Shown piece after piece: positions 1-11,700 of a stretch of DNA of 64,000 nucleotides. The translations under genes were made by a program, and so were the position numbers. Source of the DNA: Smittia aterrima (Eukaryota; Arthropoda; Insecta; Diptera; Chironomidae); NCBI GenBank assembly GCA_033063855.1, contig CP093830.1:7564854-7628853 (forward strand), read 5' to 3'. Under the pieces are notes generated by a model. That model saw only the letters and a program-made list of their open reading frames with translations. It was not told where the DNA came from and searched no databases. The number at the start of each line of letters is the position of its first letter. Positions within the stretch are counted from its first letter, which is position 1.

Positions 1-966
1 TGATCTGACAAATTTCGCGTTTCATGACTTTGCTGAACTTGTCTCTGGTTCCTTCGCGTTTACAACGCTCTTCCATCATGGCTGGGTTTTCAGTTTGTTC
101 AATTCTCGCGACTCTGTAGCCTTTGTCGACCAACTGCGATGACATCTTGTCGTAAGCGGTCTCAGGGAATCCAGAGTGAGCCCAATCGTTTGATCCCATA
201 AAATTAAGTCCGAGTTCTTTAACTCCGATGACTGCATCATCGTGATAAAGCTCGTAAAACTTCCCAACTTTGAAGAAGAGAATGCAATCGAAATGTTTAG
301 ACTTCAAAGTCCACCATTGAGCCATGGCAGCAGTTTGAGCTTTGATGTGATCTTGTGGAATGTAAACAGTTCTCAAATCGTAATCCGGTTCGTTTGGTCT
401 TCTTCTGTCAGCATCTCGGATTTGACTCGGTTTAAGAAAATCTAACTTCTCATGAAACCAGACTTTGTTTAAGTTGTCAACTTTCAGCAATGAATCCTTC
501 TCAGCAGATGCACTATCGTCATCAACTGACTTCGCTTTCATTGGAGTTTTCTTCGCTATCTTCTCTTTTGGTGTCTGACTCTTCAAATTAGCTTCAGATG
601 GGAATGGACGCTTGGAAATAGGTGTCGGAGTTTTGGACAAGTTGACGTCTGTATTTTCCATGTCTTCGTCATCTGACGAGATGATTCTTCGCTTCTTTGG
701 TGGTTTTGATTTCTTGTCATCTTCATCACTTGAATCTTGAATTGACGAACGTTTACCTGAAGTAAACAATTGTATAATTAACAATTCATAGCCGCTTAAT
801 TCTACTTACCAAAATCTAATTGCTTGCCGGTCAGCGTTTTCTTTTTATCTTCAACTTTCTCAGGAATTTCAACCTGTTTCGTCTTACTTTGACTGTTTTT
901 AGAGAAATAATTCAGCAAAGTATTCTTTGGCGAAGGTTTCGGTGTTGTTTTCTGCTTCTGCGACAT
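1..966 (-). CDS. Msh6: Msh6, DNA mismatch repair protein, 5' part (runs off window)
   Basis: MutS-homologue subunit that pairs with Msh2 to recognise base-base mismatches in nuclear DNA. Two exons are visible: 810-966, opening with ATG at 966, and 756 down to base 1, where the gene leaves the window. The N-terminus has a basic, low-complexity tail with a PIP-box-like core (NTLLNYF, about residue 17), as expected for PCNA-binding Msh6. A long Ser/Asp/Lys-rich linker follows, including a KKRRIISSDDED stretch. The MutS domain I mismatch-reading motif Phe-Tyr-Glu lies near residues 219-221 (FFKVGKFYELYHDD). The intron 757-809 has canonical ends and keeps the frame (phase 1). Only about 300 residues are present, so the clamp and ATPase domains cannot be checked. 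Confidence 0.93.
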
Positions 967-1189
967 TTTATTAAGATTTACAATTTTGCTTGTAAACAAA
1001 ATATTTTGGCGGCAAAGACGTGTTCACAAATCACGTTCGATCGACGAATTAGCAAATATTTTAGGTCCCCAATTAAGAAACAGTTCTCTCAGTAAGAAAT
1101 TGAAATATTTTTATTCAATCAAGACAAGGAGAAAATGTTTTCTCAGTTTTGAATGGAAAATTAAAGAAATTTAAAATTATTTTGATGAA

Positions 1190-1881
1190 TTATCGTGGAG
1201 GAAATCTCATCATTCCTGGTGGAGGGCCAGCTGGTCCTCTTGGAGGGCCTCCCATCATTCCTGGAACCATTGGCGGAGCACCGCGCATTTGAGGAGCCAT
1301 ATGAGATTGAGAAGGACCTCCCATTCCTCTGACTGGTCCTTGTAATCCAGCGGGGACAGCGGAAATTGGAGCAGGAATTCCTCGGCCTTAAAAGAAAGTT
1401 TATGAGATGAATTCAAAGGATCTCTTGTTAAACTTACCGGCTGCTCTGCCAATGCCTTGCGCAGCACCGGCTCCTGGAATTGGAACTCTTGGTAAACCTT
1501 CCTCTGGTGGCGGCGGGCCTTCTACAGTTAGCGAAACAATGTTCTCTCCACGAAGCAGAACGAATCCAAGTACTCGCTTCTCTTCACGATCAGGAAGCTT
1601 CGTGTTCTTTTGCTTAATTTTTCTGAACTCCTCGCAATCACCCAGAATCAGATTCATATGCTTGTCGAATGCTTTGAAAGTTCCAATGAATGTTCTTGAA
1701 TCCTGAAGCACAATTCGAACTCGATAGTTCAAGTGCTGGATCATCTTGTTATTCTTGCCGATAGTCTAAAAAGAGAGAATAACATTTTTTAACATAAACA
1801 TTTGAAATCGTAAAGCGAATTTTCCGAAAATTAACCTCGCGAATCTTTTTCCCGAGAAATTACACATTTTTCACTTACCAT
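1190..1881 (-). CDS. SmB: SmB, small nuclear ribonucleoprotein-associated protein B
   Basis: Core Sm-ring protein of spliceosomal snRNPs. Exons 1879-1881, 1438-1765 and 1190-1386 give 175 residues. The first coding exon carries only the ATG, and the splice joins it to TIGKNNKMIQHLNYRVRI, which matches the conserved N-terminus of the family (human form begins MTVGKSSKMLQHI). Sm1 and Sm2 motifs are clear (FIGTFKAFDKHMNLILGDCEEF, then RVLGFVLLRGENIVSLTVEG). They are followed by the Gly/Pro/Met-rich tail ending PPGMMRFPPR, shorter than the vertebrate tail. SmB lies only about 220 bp from the Msh6 start on the same strand, and is divergent from Pop2. Confidence 0.95.
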
Positions 1882-2542
1882 TTTGATGGCTTTGAGTTCT
1901 CTGTTGGTTTGAACTCAAATTTTTTTAATTAGCTTCCTTTCTTTCGCTCTATTTCACTAATTTTCTGAAGTTTTTGTTTGCAGCAGAATACAAGTTGAGA
2001 AAGCTTGGAAACTTGAAAATGCTTCTGACAAAACGCTTCAAGTCAGTGTGGAAACTTTCATTTGAAATTCATTTAATTTATTTATTTATTTTCTCTTAAA
2101 CTTGCATTTAAATTAAACTTTCATCAAGTCAATAATTTCAAGATATTTTACTTTTAACTTTTTTATCAAGAAGTTTTAACAAATTTCAAATATTTCGGAG
2201 CTCATGTTTCATAATTGAAATTATTCTCCACACTGCTTCAGGTAACTTCGAAACAGAGTTTGCATTTAATTTGAGTCGCGAATAATAAATAAACTTGCAG
2301 GTCTACTCCTTCTCTTTTCTACATCAATAACTCTTCGGTTATTGCTTTTTCGATTAAACATTAAGTGTGGCTGAGAAAGATAACAATTTCGATGAACAAG
2401 GCAAATCCACTTTTCGTATTTACATTCATTTAATTTTCTTCCCAATCGATTTCCTAAAAATTGCGCAAAAAGATCAATTTTAACCATTTGCCTGCGTCAA
2501 CTTGTAGCAAGTCCTGAACGGATAGACCAAAACAACAAGATA
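1882..2542. other. Divergent intergenic region between SmB and Pop2
   Basis: This 661 bp AT-rich stretch separates two divergently transcribed housekeeping genes and presumably holds both promoters and 5' untranslated exons. I see no conserved reading frame, no RNA gene and no repeat in it. Confidence 0.6.
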
Positions 2543-3756
2543 ATGCCATCGGCCATCAATTCTGGAGCGCACCTACAACAAATGCATCATGGCTCAGAAG
2601 AACGGTCGAACGAGGATTGCGGTATTCGTGACGTTTGGCGTCACAATCTAGAGGAGGAGTTCATTCTCATTCGCAAAGTTGTCAGCAAGTATTGTTATGT
2701 AGCGATGGACACAGAATTTCCAGGTATGTTGAAAATATTTTCTTATGAACTTGAAAAGGGAAATGGAAAAACTTAGTTCCTACTTAAAAGATTGACAATT
2801 TATTATGGCTTGAACGATCAGGGAGAGTCGCTGAAAGCGATTAGCTATCATCTATCTTCATTGAGCTTACACTTCTTCTTTAACCAATGAAAATAGGTGT
2901 CGTCGCTAGACCCATCGGAGAATTTAGATCTACAGCAGAGTATCAATATCAATTACTTCGCTGCAACGTTGATCTCCTAAAGATCATTCAACTCGGTTTG
3001 ACTTTCATGGATGAAGATGGCAATACAGCCCCAGACTTCTCAACATGGCAGTTCAATTTCAAGTTCAGCCTCACGTGAGTAATCACTTCATCCAATTAAC
3101 TCAATTTGTTAATTATTCAATAACTTTTTAGCGAAGACATGTACGCGCAGGATTCAATTGATTTATTGCAAAACTCTGGTATTCAGTTTAAAAAACATGA
3201 AGAAGAAGGAATAGATCCGATTGATTTTGCTGAGCTTCTCATGACATCGGGAATCGTTCTCATGGATAACATCAAATGGCTAAGCTTCCATTCAGGATAT
3301 GACTTTGGTTACTTGCTGAAAGTACTCACAGATCAGAATCTTCCCGCTGATGAAAGCGAGTTCTTCGAATTGCTACGAATCTATTTCCCAACCATCTACG
3401 ATGTCAAATATCTGATGAAATCATGCAAAAATCTGAAAGGTGAGTTGTGAAATGAATCATTCAAATGAGATTTCGCTAATAAAACTCTTTTAGGTGGATT
3501 GCAAGAAGTCGCTGAGCAACTTGATATCAGACGAATTGGCCCACAGCATCAAGCAGGATCAGACTCACTTCTTACCGGCATGGCCTTCTTCAAAATGCGT
3601 GAAGTGAGTTTACGAATAATTTATCGAAACAATCGAATTCACAATTTTCTCTTTTTCTAGATGTTCTTTGAAGACAACATTGATAACGACAAATACTCTG
3701 GCCATTTGTTTGGATTGTCGTTTAATGTCACCGATCGCAACAACCCGGCAGAATAA
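2543..3756 (+). CDS. Pop2: Pop2/CNOT7, deadenylase subunit of the CCR4-NOT complex
   Basis: DEDD-type 3'-5' exoribonuclease that shortens mRNA poly(A) tails as part of CCR4-NOT. Exons 2543-2723, 2897-3074, 3132-3439, 3494-3603 and 3661-3756 give 290 residues, the usual size for the family. Catalytic landmarks are intact: the first acidic motif (YVAMDTEFPG, split by intron 1), the second motif (SFHSGYDFGYLLK) and the final motif region (AGSDSLLTGMAFFKMREMFF). The tail (YSGHLFGL) is also typical. Splice phases agree at all four introns (54-173 bp). The protein is highly conserved, so identification is secure. Confidence 0.97.
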
Positions 3757-4272
3757 GCGTCTTGAGGGTCCATCCGACAGCTCAAGAGAACACCAGCGCC
3801 GCCTTTAATTAGCAGTCATCGTTGCAATGATCCATTTTCAGTGCAAAACTCAAGAGAAACAAACTTTCGATACACACTCTAGATATTTCTAAACATTTGC
3901 TGCTTCCTTTGCTATTCAAACTCTGAATTTAAATTATATGAAGATAATGGAAGCTACAAGAAAATTCAATTCGTCTGCTAAAAATCACAATATGTAAAGT
4001 CGAGTTAAAATAATCCAAGTAAAATCCCTTAATTAAAAATTTCATTTTTCTCTAACGTCTTGTTAGTTTTTGTCATCCGGGGGGAAGTGTTTTGGAGGGC
4101 GGGGAACTATTCGTTGATGACGTGAAAGAGAGATTTCTTTGCTACGTAATTTACGAACGCTCTCTTTCACCGCGAATCTGCGAAATTGGTTCCAAACAAA
4201 TTTCTTTAGTTAATAAGACTTCAGTAATTTAATAAAAGCTTAGAAGCATTGAGTTAATGATAATTAAGGACA
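3757..4272. other. Intergenic region: Pop2 3' end and promoter of the SENP gene
   Basis: 516 bp without a gene. It holds the Pop2 3' untranslated region and the upstream region of the SUMO protease. An 11-bp perfect inverted repeat (GTGAAAGAGAG at 4122-4132, its complement at 4160-4170) lies about 105-150 bp before the downstream ATG and could form a hairpin or a paired binding site. Confidence 0.5.
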
Positions 4273-6463
4273 ATGACATCGTCACGTAAGTCGAATTCTT
4301 AACTTTTCATTCAGTTTCCTTGAAATCATTAAAAATTAAAATCTTTAGAGGATTCTGCAATCATTCCATGGAAATCACTTTCGATTGGCACTTATAAGGC
4401 TTCAAATGGAAGTATCGTAAGTAATTGATTAGTTCCACTGACAACTTTTAATAAGAAAATGTTTTTAGTTATTCGAATCGCGCGATACTTTTTCTATAAT
4501 TTGGGTAAACAATGGTGACGACAAAACATTTAATGTTCCTTTGTCAGAAATCCAAACAATCGATCAAGACCTGGACTCGGAAAGCAAATCCATTAGCCTC
4601 ACACTTAAGACTTCAGCTGAACTGTTCGATGGATTCGACCGTAAGGAATTTTTGTTTTTTAAATTTATTTATCTTTTCATTCACTGGATCTCTTTAAAAG
4701 TTTTCAATTTTTCCTATCTAGACGATCAACACAATTATCGTGTTACTCTCAAATTATGTGATGATCTGAACCAGCTACAGAAAGTTCAGATCGACAATTT
4801 CTTCAGCTCTGTGATTTCAAACGAAGCAGTCGTCGAATCACGTAAGTTAAAAAGAATTTCCACAATTTCAATGAAATTTATTGAATTTTTTTAGCCAAGC
4901 GTCCTAAACTAAGTCAACCACCGAAACTCGAGAACCAGGAAGTTGTTTTTGAACCTAAGCGAAATCTTCGATCGCGTCAAGGCAAGACGACATACACAGA
5001 AGCAGAATCAATGGATCAAGACGATCAATTGGATCAGGCAATCGCTTTATCTCTTGAACCAACAAAGAAGACGAAGAATATTGTTACTCCACGTCGTGAC
5101 GAGTTCGCTGAATTCAATGATTTCCAAGATCTTTTCGTATACCAACCAAGCTCGGACGCAGTTGAAATTACAGTTCGAATGGAAGACTACAAGTGCCTAG
5201 ATCGTCGTGAACTAATTACCAATACGATCCTCGACTTCTATCTTCAATATATTTATCACACGACGTTGTCAAAGGAACTTCGCGAAAGAGTTCACATTTT
5301 CAACTCCTACTTCTACTCGATCTACTCAACTGACTCGAACTTTTCTGGCTGGAAAGAGGATTCAATTAAAACGTTGACGGCTGTGGAAAAGCGATACCAA
5401 CGCGTGCAAGGCTTGCCTACAAATGATGTAAATCTTTTCAACAAAGATTTCCTCGTTTTTCCATGCTTGGACAATGAGCATTGGTTCTTGACAATTGTGG
5501 CTTATCCGCGACTTAATAAAAGAGGAAAAGTAAATGATGTCGATGGGACATATTCATGCAAAGCTCCCGTGATTCTCTGCTTCGATTCGGTTCGTGGAAA
5601 TCCTGCTCGTCGAACAAAGGCCATCAAACACATTCGCAACTTTCTCGACTCGGAGTTCAAAGCTAAATATCAAGATCAATTTGCATTCTGTATGACTAAT
5701 CTCATTGGCTGTCACGTTGCTGTAAGTTACTCATTTTATTTATTCAAGGATTTTTAATAATTTCTGATTTTAGAGTCCTCAACAAAAGAGTGCTACAGAT
5801 TGCGGATTGTTTGTCATGGAGTTCTTCGAGCATTTCTTCATCAAGGACCCGCTAGTTGATTTCCGTGTTCCAATTGATCGCTCAACATGGTTCGATCCGA
5901 AGATGATTGAGAATCACGAGAAGCGTAAGCAGATAGCTGAAATCGTCAAGTCAATGATCGTCACTCCAGGAATTTCCTTACCAAACATCAGTTTCAAAAA
6001 CTTTGAATCAGCTAAACGCGTGATCGGTTTAACTTCTGATGACGGCTCAGGAGAAAACAGTTTGGTTAGTGATAAAAACAATAACGAGGAGAAAGCTGAT
6101 AACAATAACTCAGAACAGATCACATCAGTAGTTCAAGCCAGTCAAGATTGTGATGAGATGAAGCAGGCTCCGGAAACTGATAAAACCGAATCAAAAGCTT
6201 CAGAGAGTGAAGCTCAAAGTGATCAATTGGAAAGTGAACTGAACAAGTTAAATCATAAAATGAATAAATCATCGAATCCTGATATCGACCGCGCTTCTGC
6301 AGATGCAAATAATGATATGGAAGGAATCGTCACATCGACAACGCAACAACTCAGCCACGATGCGTCAAACAAGGCAAAGCAAACATATTGTGGACTCGAA
6401 ATGGCTTCCTCTGATGAAAGCGATGTGAATGATAGCGAAGTGATTGAAATCGATGATGATTAG
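4273..6463 (+). CDS. SENP6/7-type SUMO-specific cysteine protease (Ulp1 family)
   Basis: Predicted to cleave SUMO, probably poly-SUMO chains, from nuclear proteins. Exons 4273-4285, 4349-4416, 4469-4640, 4722-4841, 4895-5721 and 5774-6463 give 629 residues. The first exon has only 13 coding bases (start MTSSQ). Residues about 30-130 resemble the PH-like N-terminal region of SENP6/7 homologues, an inference only. The C48 catalytic set is complete: His320 in NEHWFLTI, Asp355 in CFDSV and Cys410 in TDCGLFV. The C-terminus (about 180 residues) is low-complexity and acidic, ending in an ESDVNDSEVIEIDDD tail that looks like a SUMO-interacting motif. The closest fly gene I can name is veloren, but orthology is not proven. 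Confidence 0.88.
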
Positions 6464-6722
6464 TCAAAAGAAAGATTCGCTAAAAGTACAAAGAGAGCTT
6501 AACATAAAAGTTTCCATAAATTTCTGTTAATCTTATAAAATGGAATAAAATAAAAGATTACTGATTTTTCAAAACTACTAAAATTGGATTTAAAATTAAA
6601 GAAAATGGCTCTGAAAGAAAATAGAAAAGCGAAAGACATTCTAAGGAAATAAAAACTTTTTTATTTGTTTTATTTTGTTACTTTCAAACTATTAAAGAAA
6701 TAGCAAGTTTCGTTCAAGGATT

Positions 6723-8507
6723 TTACCAGCAATACAAACCCCATAAGATGCATGACTGTTTCCGAAACTCTTCTATAAGACGTCTAATATTTTCCTGGTA
6801 GTCTTCATTCTGTTTTCTCAGCTCTCTTTCAATTTCTTTCTTATGATCGTGAAAGGAGATCTGTTGCTCAATTTTGTGATGTCTTTCATTTAATTCTTGA
6901 TACTTTTTAAAATAAACTTTTGGATCCATATCAGCTTCCTTTCGTTTAAGTGCTCTCCACTGAATTGAAATTTCAGCTAATTTTTGTTGTAAGAGTTTAT
7001 GAGTTTCATCCGAATGTTGTGCGGCAATCGCTGCTTGCTTTTGCCACAACAGGAGCTCGTCTTGTTTGGTCAATATATCATTCTTAATATTCTTCATCTT
7101 CTCATTCAAATTGTCCATCAGAATCTTCTTAAATTGTGTTGCATGTTCCCGAGTGCCCATCTTCTTTGAACTTTCGAAATCGACGATTGTCAAGTTTTGC
7201 ACGGCACTGTGAATGAATTCAAAGTTTGACTCCAAATTAACATCCGAAATTGTGAGAAAATTGTGCATGCTTGTCTCGTATTGTTCCACCAAGTCTTCTA
7301 TCAAATGATCCATGTGCTTGTTGACAGTAATTTCATACACTAACTCGGCTTTTGGCGAATCGTTTTTGGTGAAATATTTCAGATATTCTTCAATTAGTTC
7401 CTTGTATCTCAACGCTGTCATTCCCTCTCCATTTTCTTGCTTCAGGTGAATGTTTTCCTTCAAAAATACTGACTCAACAGCTTCTTTAAGAGAATCTTTG
7501 AACTCCTGGTCCATTTCAGAATGACGACCATCATAAACTTGTCTGTTTTTCATTATACCTCTCATAATATTCAAAGGCGGAGTTGGCATCAAAAAACATG
7601 AAATAGTCTCGAAGGTGTCGTAAATGTATTCACGCACAGAACGAAGTTGAGGGTCTTGAGTTTCACTGATCTTCAAAACTTTTTTGATATAATGTTCTCC
7701 TCCAACTAAGCCGAGCTCATGATCTAGTAAATGATTCCAATCGCGAATCAGGAACATCAAATGTTGGAAAGGTTTCTGGGCAGAATTCTGTGTTGCAAGC
7801 TTTGCGTAATCCGTTGCCAATTGTAAGTACTGTAGCTGATCTTCTTGGATGTTCCCATTGATATTGACTATTTGAGTCGATGACATTAGAGTTCCTAGCG
7901 AGAATATTCTTTGGTTATCTGCTGATGAAGTTGCAGTGTCAAATAATCCTTGCGTATCAATCAAAGCAATAGCAAACTTCTCGCCAGTTCTGTCATTCTC
8001 GTATAAAAAGATGTCACTCCAAATGATAATTCCCGATGTGTCGCGTTCAATTCCTGATTTCCATGAGAATCCTGACAGCGGCGTTTCTGATTTTCCCATC
8101 CAATCTTTTTTGTTAGGCAATGGGTTGTTCAAGTAGTTTACTGATTTGTACTGAAAGCAAAATATTTAATTATTAGTTCAACAAATACAATTTTAAGAAA
8201 TTTGACAACTTACGTTTGCATAAAGAAATCTCAAGCAGTAATCCAAGAAGAAACTCTTGCCTTTTCGAAAGGCTCCGACAATAGAAACAACAGCAATCTT
8301 ACGGTCCTTTACTTCTGGATGAGTGAACAGCTTGTTCAGAGAATCGTAATTGCTAACCATGATTCCATTTTCTTCAATCGTCAACAAATTGATCGGCTTT
8401 CCGTGTGAATGCTGAAGATAGGGCTTTTGATTTACTCCAGACTGTTTAATAGCTGCATTCAGAGATGAACACAGGATTGTGAAGATTAAAATCTTCGACA
8501 GAAACAT
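6723..8507 (-). CDS. Atlastin/GBP-like dynamin-superfamily GTPase with N-terminal signal peptide
   Basis: Two exons (8214-8507, 6723-8150) give 573 residues. The GTPase motifs are those of the atlastin/guanylate-binding group: P-loop GAFRKGKS at 78-85, RDTSGI around Thr136, DTQG at 163-166 and the RD motif at 234-235 (FLIRDW). A helical middle domain and a long charged coiled coil follow. Atlastins use a paired transmembrane hairpin after the middle domain to fuse ER membranes. I see no such hydrophobic pair here. Instead the protein opens with a signal-peptide-like stretch (SKILIFTILCSSLNA), suggesting entry into the secretory pathway. It is therefore a divergent paralogue rather than atlastin itself. 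Function is unknown. Confidence 0.85.
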
Positions 8508-8744
8508 CCTTCTTTCAATTTTATTCAGAAAATAATTTCAGAACACGTTTTAATTAGAAAATTTCTGTTTATCATTGAAAGATTTTTGTCTCCTCGGAAA
8601 TGCCGATTGAAACTACGACAACAGAAGTTTCAGTCTTTTTAAATTCTGCTTAGTCGTTGCTGTAACAAAAAGATTCCAATTGCGATCGATAAAGTGAATT
8701 GAACAAAAAGTATTAAAAGGATTTCAATCTGTTTATTTTCTATT

Positions 8745-11700
8745 TTAATCGATATCATCATCACTAAGTTGCAAGCTTCTTTCATTATCAGAGGAATCTG
8801 ATGAATCTAACTCAGGTGGAGCTGGAATTCTGTAATTCAACTTCTTAGGAATAGAGACTGTTGGTTCTTTGTATTCTCTGCTGTTGAATTTAATAAACTG
8901 CGATCGCTCAGCATTTGCAGTTAAACGAGGCCAGTCGTCATAATGAAGCTTAGACATTCTAACAATGATGTTCAAGCCGCAAAGTTCGTGTGACGACAAA
9001 TTGACATTGATACTGCTGTAGAGCTTAATCGATGTGTATTCAGTCGGTCGGTCTTCATATTCGATAGCGACATCAACCGAAGAATCTTTCAATTTCAAAG
9101 CGTAATTCTTGCAGTCGATGGAAGAAATCTGAAGTTTGACCATTGAGTCGTTCTGACACCACTCAATCTTTGGCTGTTTATAAATGTAATTCAAGTTGGT
9201 TGGCTTAATTTCAACTGAAGGTTCGACAATTCGCTCGATGGCTTTTGGAGATAATGTTTGAGCATTCGAATCTTTGTCTTCGAATCCTTCATCAAAGTTG
9301 TCACCATTGTTTATCAGATCAATCATTTTTGCTAAGACAGCAAGATCTGAAGAGTTTTTCTCCTCGAAGCTTATATTTGAAGATTCATCGATCGTTGAAC
9401 TTTCTTCGATTGGCTTGGTAATCTTATCGAGATCTGCTATCTTCTTCGAAACAGCTTCTGTATCCAAATGCTTTCCTTTCACTGGATCTATGAGGATAAT
9501 GTCATAAGAGTTCATTCCCAGCTGAGTCAGATTGTCTTCCTTCTGGTTCTTCTTCATCACAAACATTTTCAGTGGAGACTTGTAACATTTTATCAGCTGA
9601 TTGATGGATTTTGATTGCAGCGGTGGCCACGTTTTCATGTTGAACTTAGGACGAATTCCCATCATGCGACAGTGAACGACTTGAAAGGCGAGTTTCTCAA
9701 TCAACGCTTGAGGCAGTTCGTATAAAGCTGATTGATCGCAATTCAATATTTCTCCGTGGTCAAGCAAGAGCACTTCAAATGAATTGCCAGACTCTTCGAT
9801 AATTTTCGTTCGACGGATTTTATCTTTGTCTTTCATTGCGCAGATCATTCCGATTTCAAAATTCTGCAGTGGATGTGTAACCTTAGAGCTCTCGATTTGA
9901 TGAAGACTCTCTTGAAGAAACTTCTTGCCTTTTAACTCAGGAACAACGAAAAATGATTCAGGATTTTTGAAGTGCTTCACGTAGATATCGTAATAATCAT
10001 CGCAAGGCAGTTCTTTCCATTTTGCTGTAACTTTCTTTGATTCTTTTGGCTTTTCTTCAATTGATGTCTGACTTGGTTCCGGATTTGACTTCACTTCCTC
10101 CATTAATTTAATCAATTGCCCATCATCAGCGAGTTTACGAAGCTTCTTCCCGACTTCTTCATCAAAGTCACAAATGTTTTGTGTCTTTAAATTAAGATTC
10201 AATCTTAATTTGAGTGAGCCACACTCAGTGTTGATGGCATCGAATGAATCAGCGAAAATGATGTCTTGAAGTACAAAACCAACTTTACAGGTGAAAGAAC
10301 AATCCTCAAGTCCTTCAATCAACTGTTTGATATTCTTTTTCGCTTCAGGGTCCCAAACTTCCTCACGATCGAGTGGAATGACATTCATTATTTGAAGACT
10401 GTACACAAGTGGACGAATCTTGAATTTTTCTGGTAGGACACGAAGCTTGTTGACTGTTGTTGAACGAGAGACTCCATAGTCTATCAGAAAAACATTGACC
10501 GATGTGTAGCTGTAAGCAAAAATATTTGAATATAAACTAGTTTTAGAATATTAATCACTCACTTGTTGACAATAACTTTGCATCGATTCCATTTGCCGCC
10601 GTGTTGAACTGCATAAATTTCTGCAAGATTTATTTCATGTGGAGCTTTGCTTTCATCAAGATTACTGCAAAAAACTTGAAGATGTTCATCAAGAATCTCA
10701 ATTTCTGAGTTTTGAGCATCCAACGAGTTCCACTGATTATCTTTGAAGTAAGATAGAACTTTGATGACATAAGACGATGGATTATTGATTGAAACCAATT
10801 CAAACTTGATGCTTGCGTTTGACGGTAGTTGGATAAGTGGTTTATCAGATTCGCAGAGGATATGACGATCGCTACATCTGTCTTTCAAGCATTCACCAAA
10901 TTGTAAAACGTTAGAGCAAATCTTCACAAGACTCGTGCATTTGTCTTGCTCCTTGTTCTGCTTAATTTTCTGTAAAACTCAATTAGAACAAACTCATTTT
11001 GTTAATTTTAATTTAATGCTTACCTCGACAAAGTTAAGTGCGGCAGTTGAGACTTTAGAAAGTTTTCTTTTTTGCACGAAGTTTATAATTTCAACGAACT
11101 GATCAAGGTTTTCATCTTCGAGGTAAATTCTGGTAGATATCGATTGACTTCCTTCCTTCAAATTGCGACTCTTGTAGATTTCCTCCATTAAAACTCCAAA
11201 TCGTGCAACAAAAGATCTCCAAGTAGGAACGTCGAAGTGAATGAGATTTTGAACATTTCGCAGTTCCATCTTCGACAAAACAGAATCGGTTGTAACGAGA
11301 ACACTGAATTCTCCTGATTTCTGGAGTAACCAACTCTGTTTTGTTTCCTCATTGTAATCTTCAAGTTTCATAACATCAACTTCTGCTCCCAGCATTTTAA
11401 AAACGCTCTTGAGGCTTTCTTCGCTTGCAACAACGAGCGTCCTGCACTTTTTGTATTTCGAAGAGATCAACGATGTAATCAGATCTTTAACTTTTTCATT
11501 CAGGTCCGTAGTTGAGTAAGCAATTGAAAACTTGCAGCAGACGGAAGCAGCAGCTTCAATGAAATTATCGATGCAAATGACACTTTTCTTTGGATCTGTC
11601 AAAACCATAAAATTAGATTCCATTGCTTTGAGCCAAGTGTCTGCGGTGATGACAATTTGCGGATTGCTTTCAGGTTTATCCTTTCCATTGGTGCATGTTC

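Noticed and set aside
7905..7930. A stretch similar to the miR-9 family on the + strand
   Set aside because: It lies inside the coding exon of the GTPase on the other strand, matches only part of the miRNA and has no hairpin partner.
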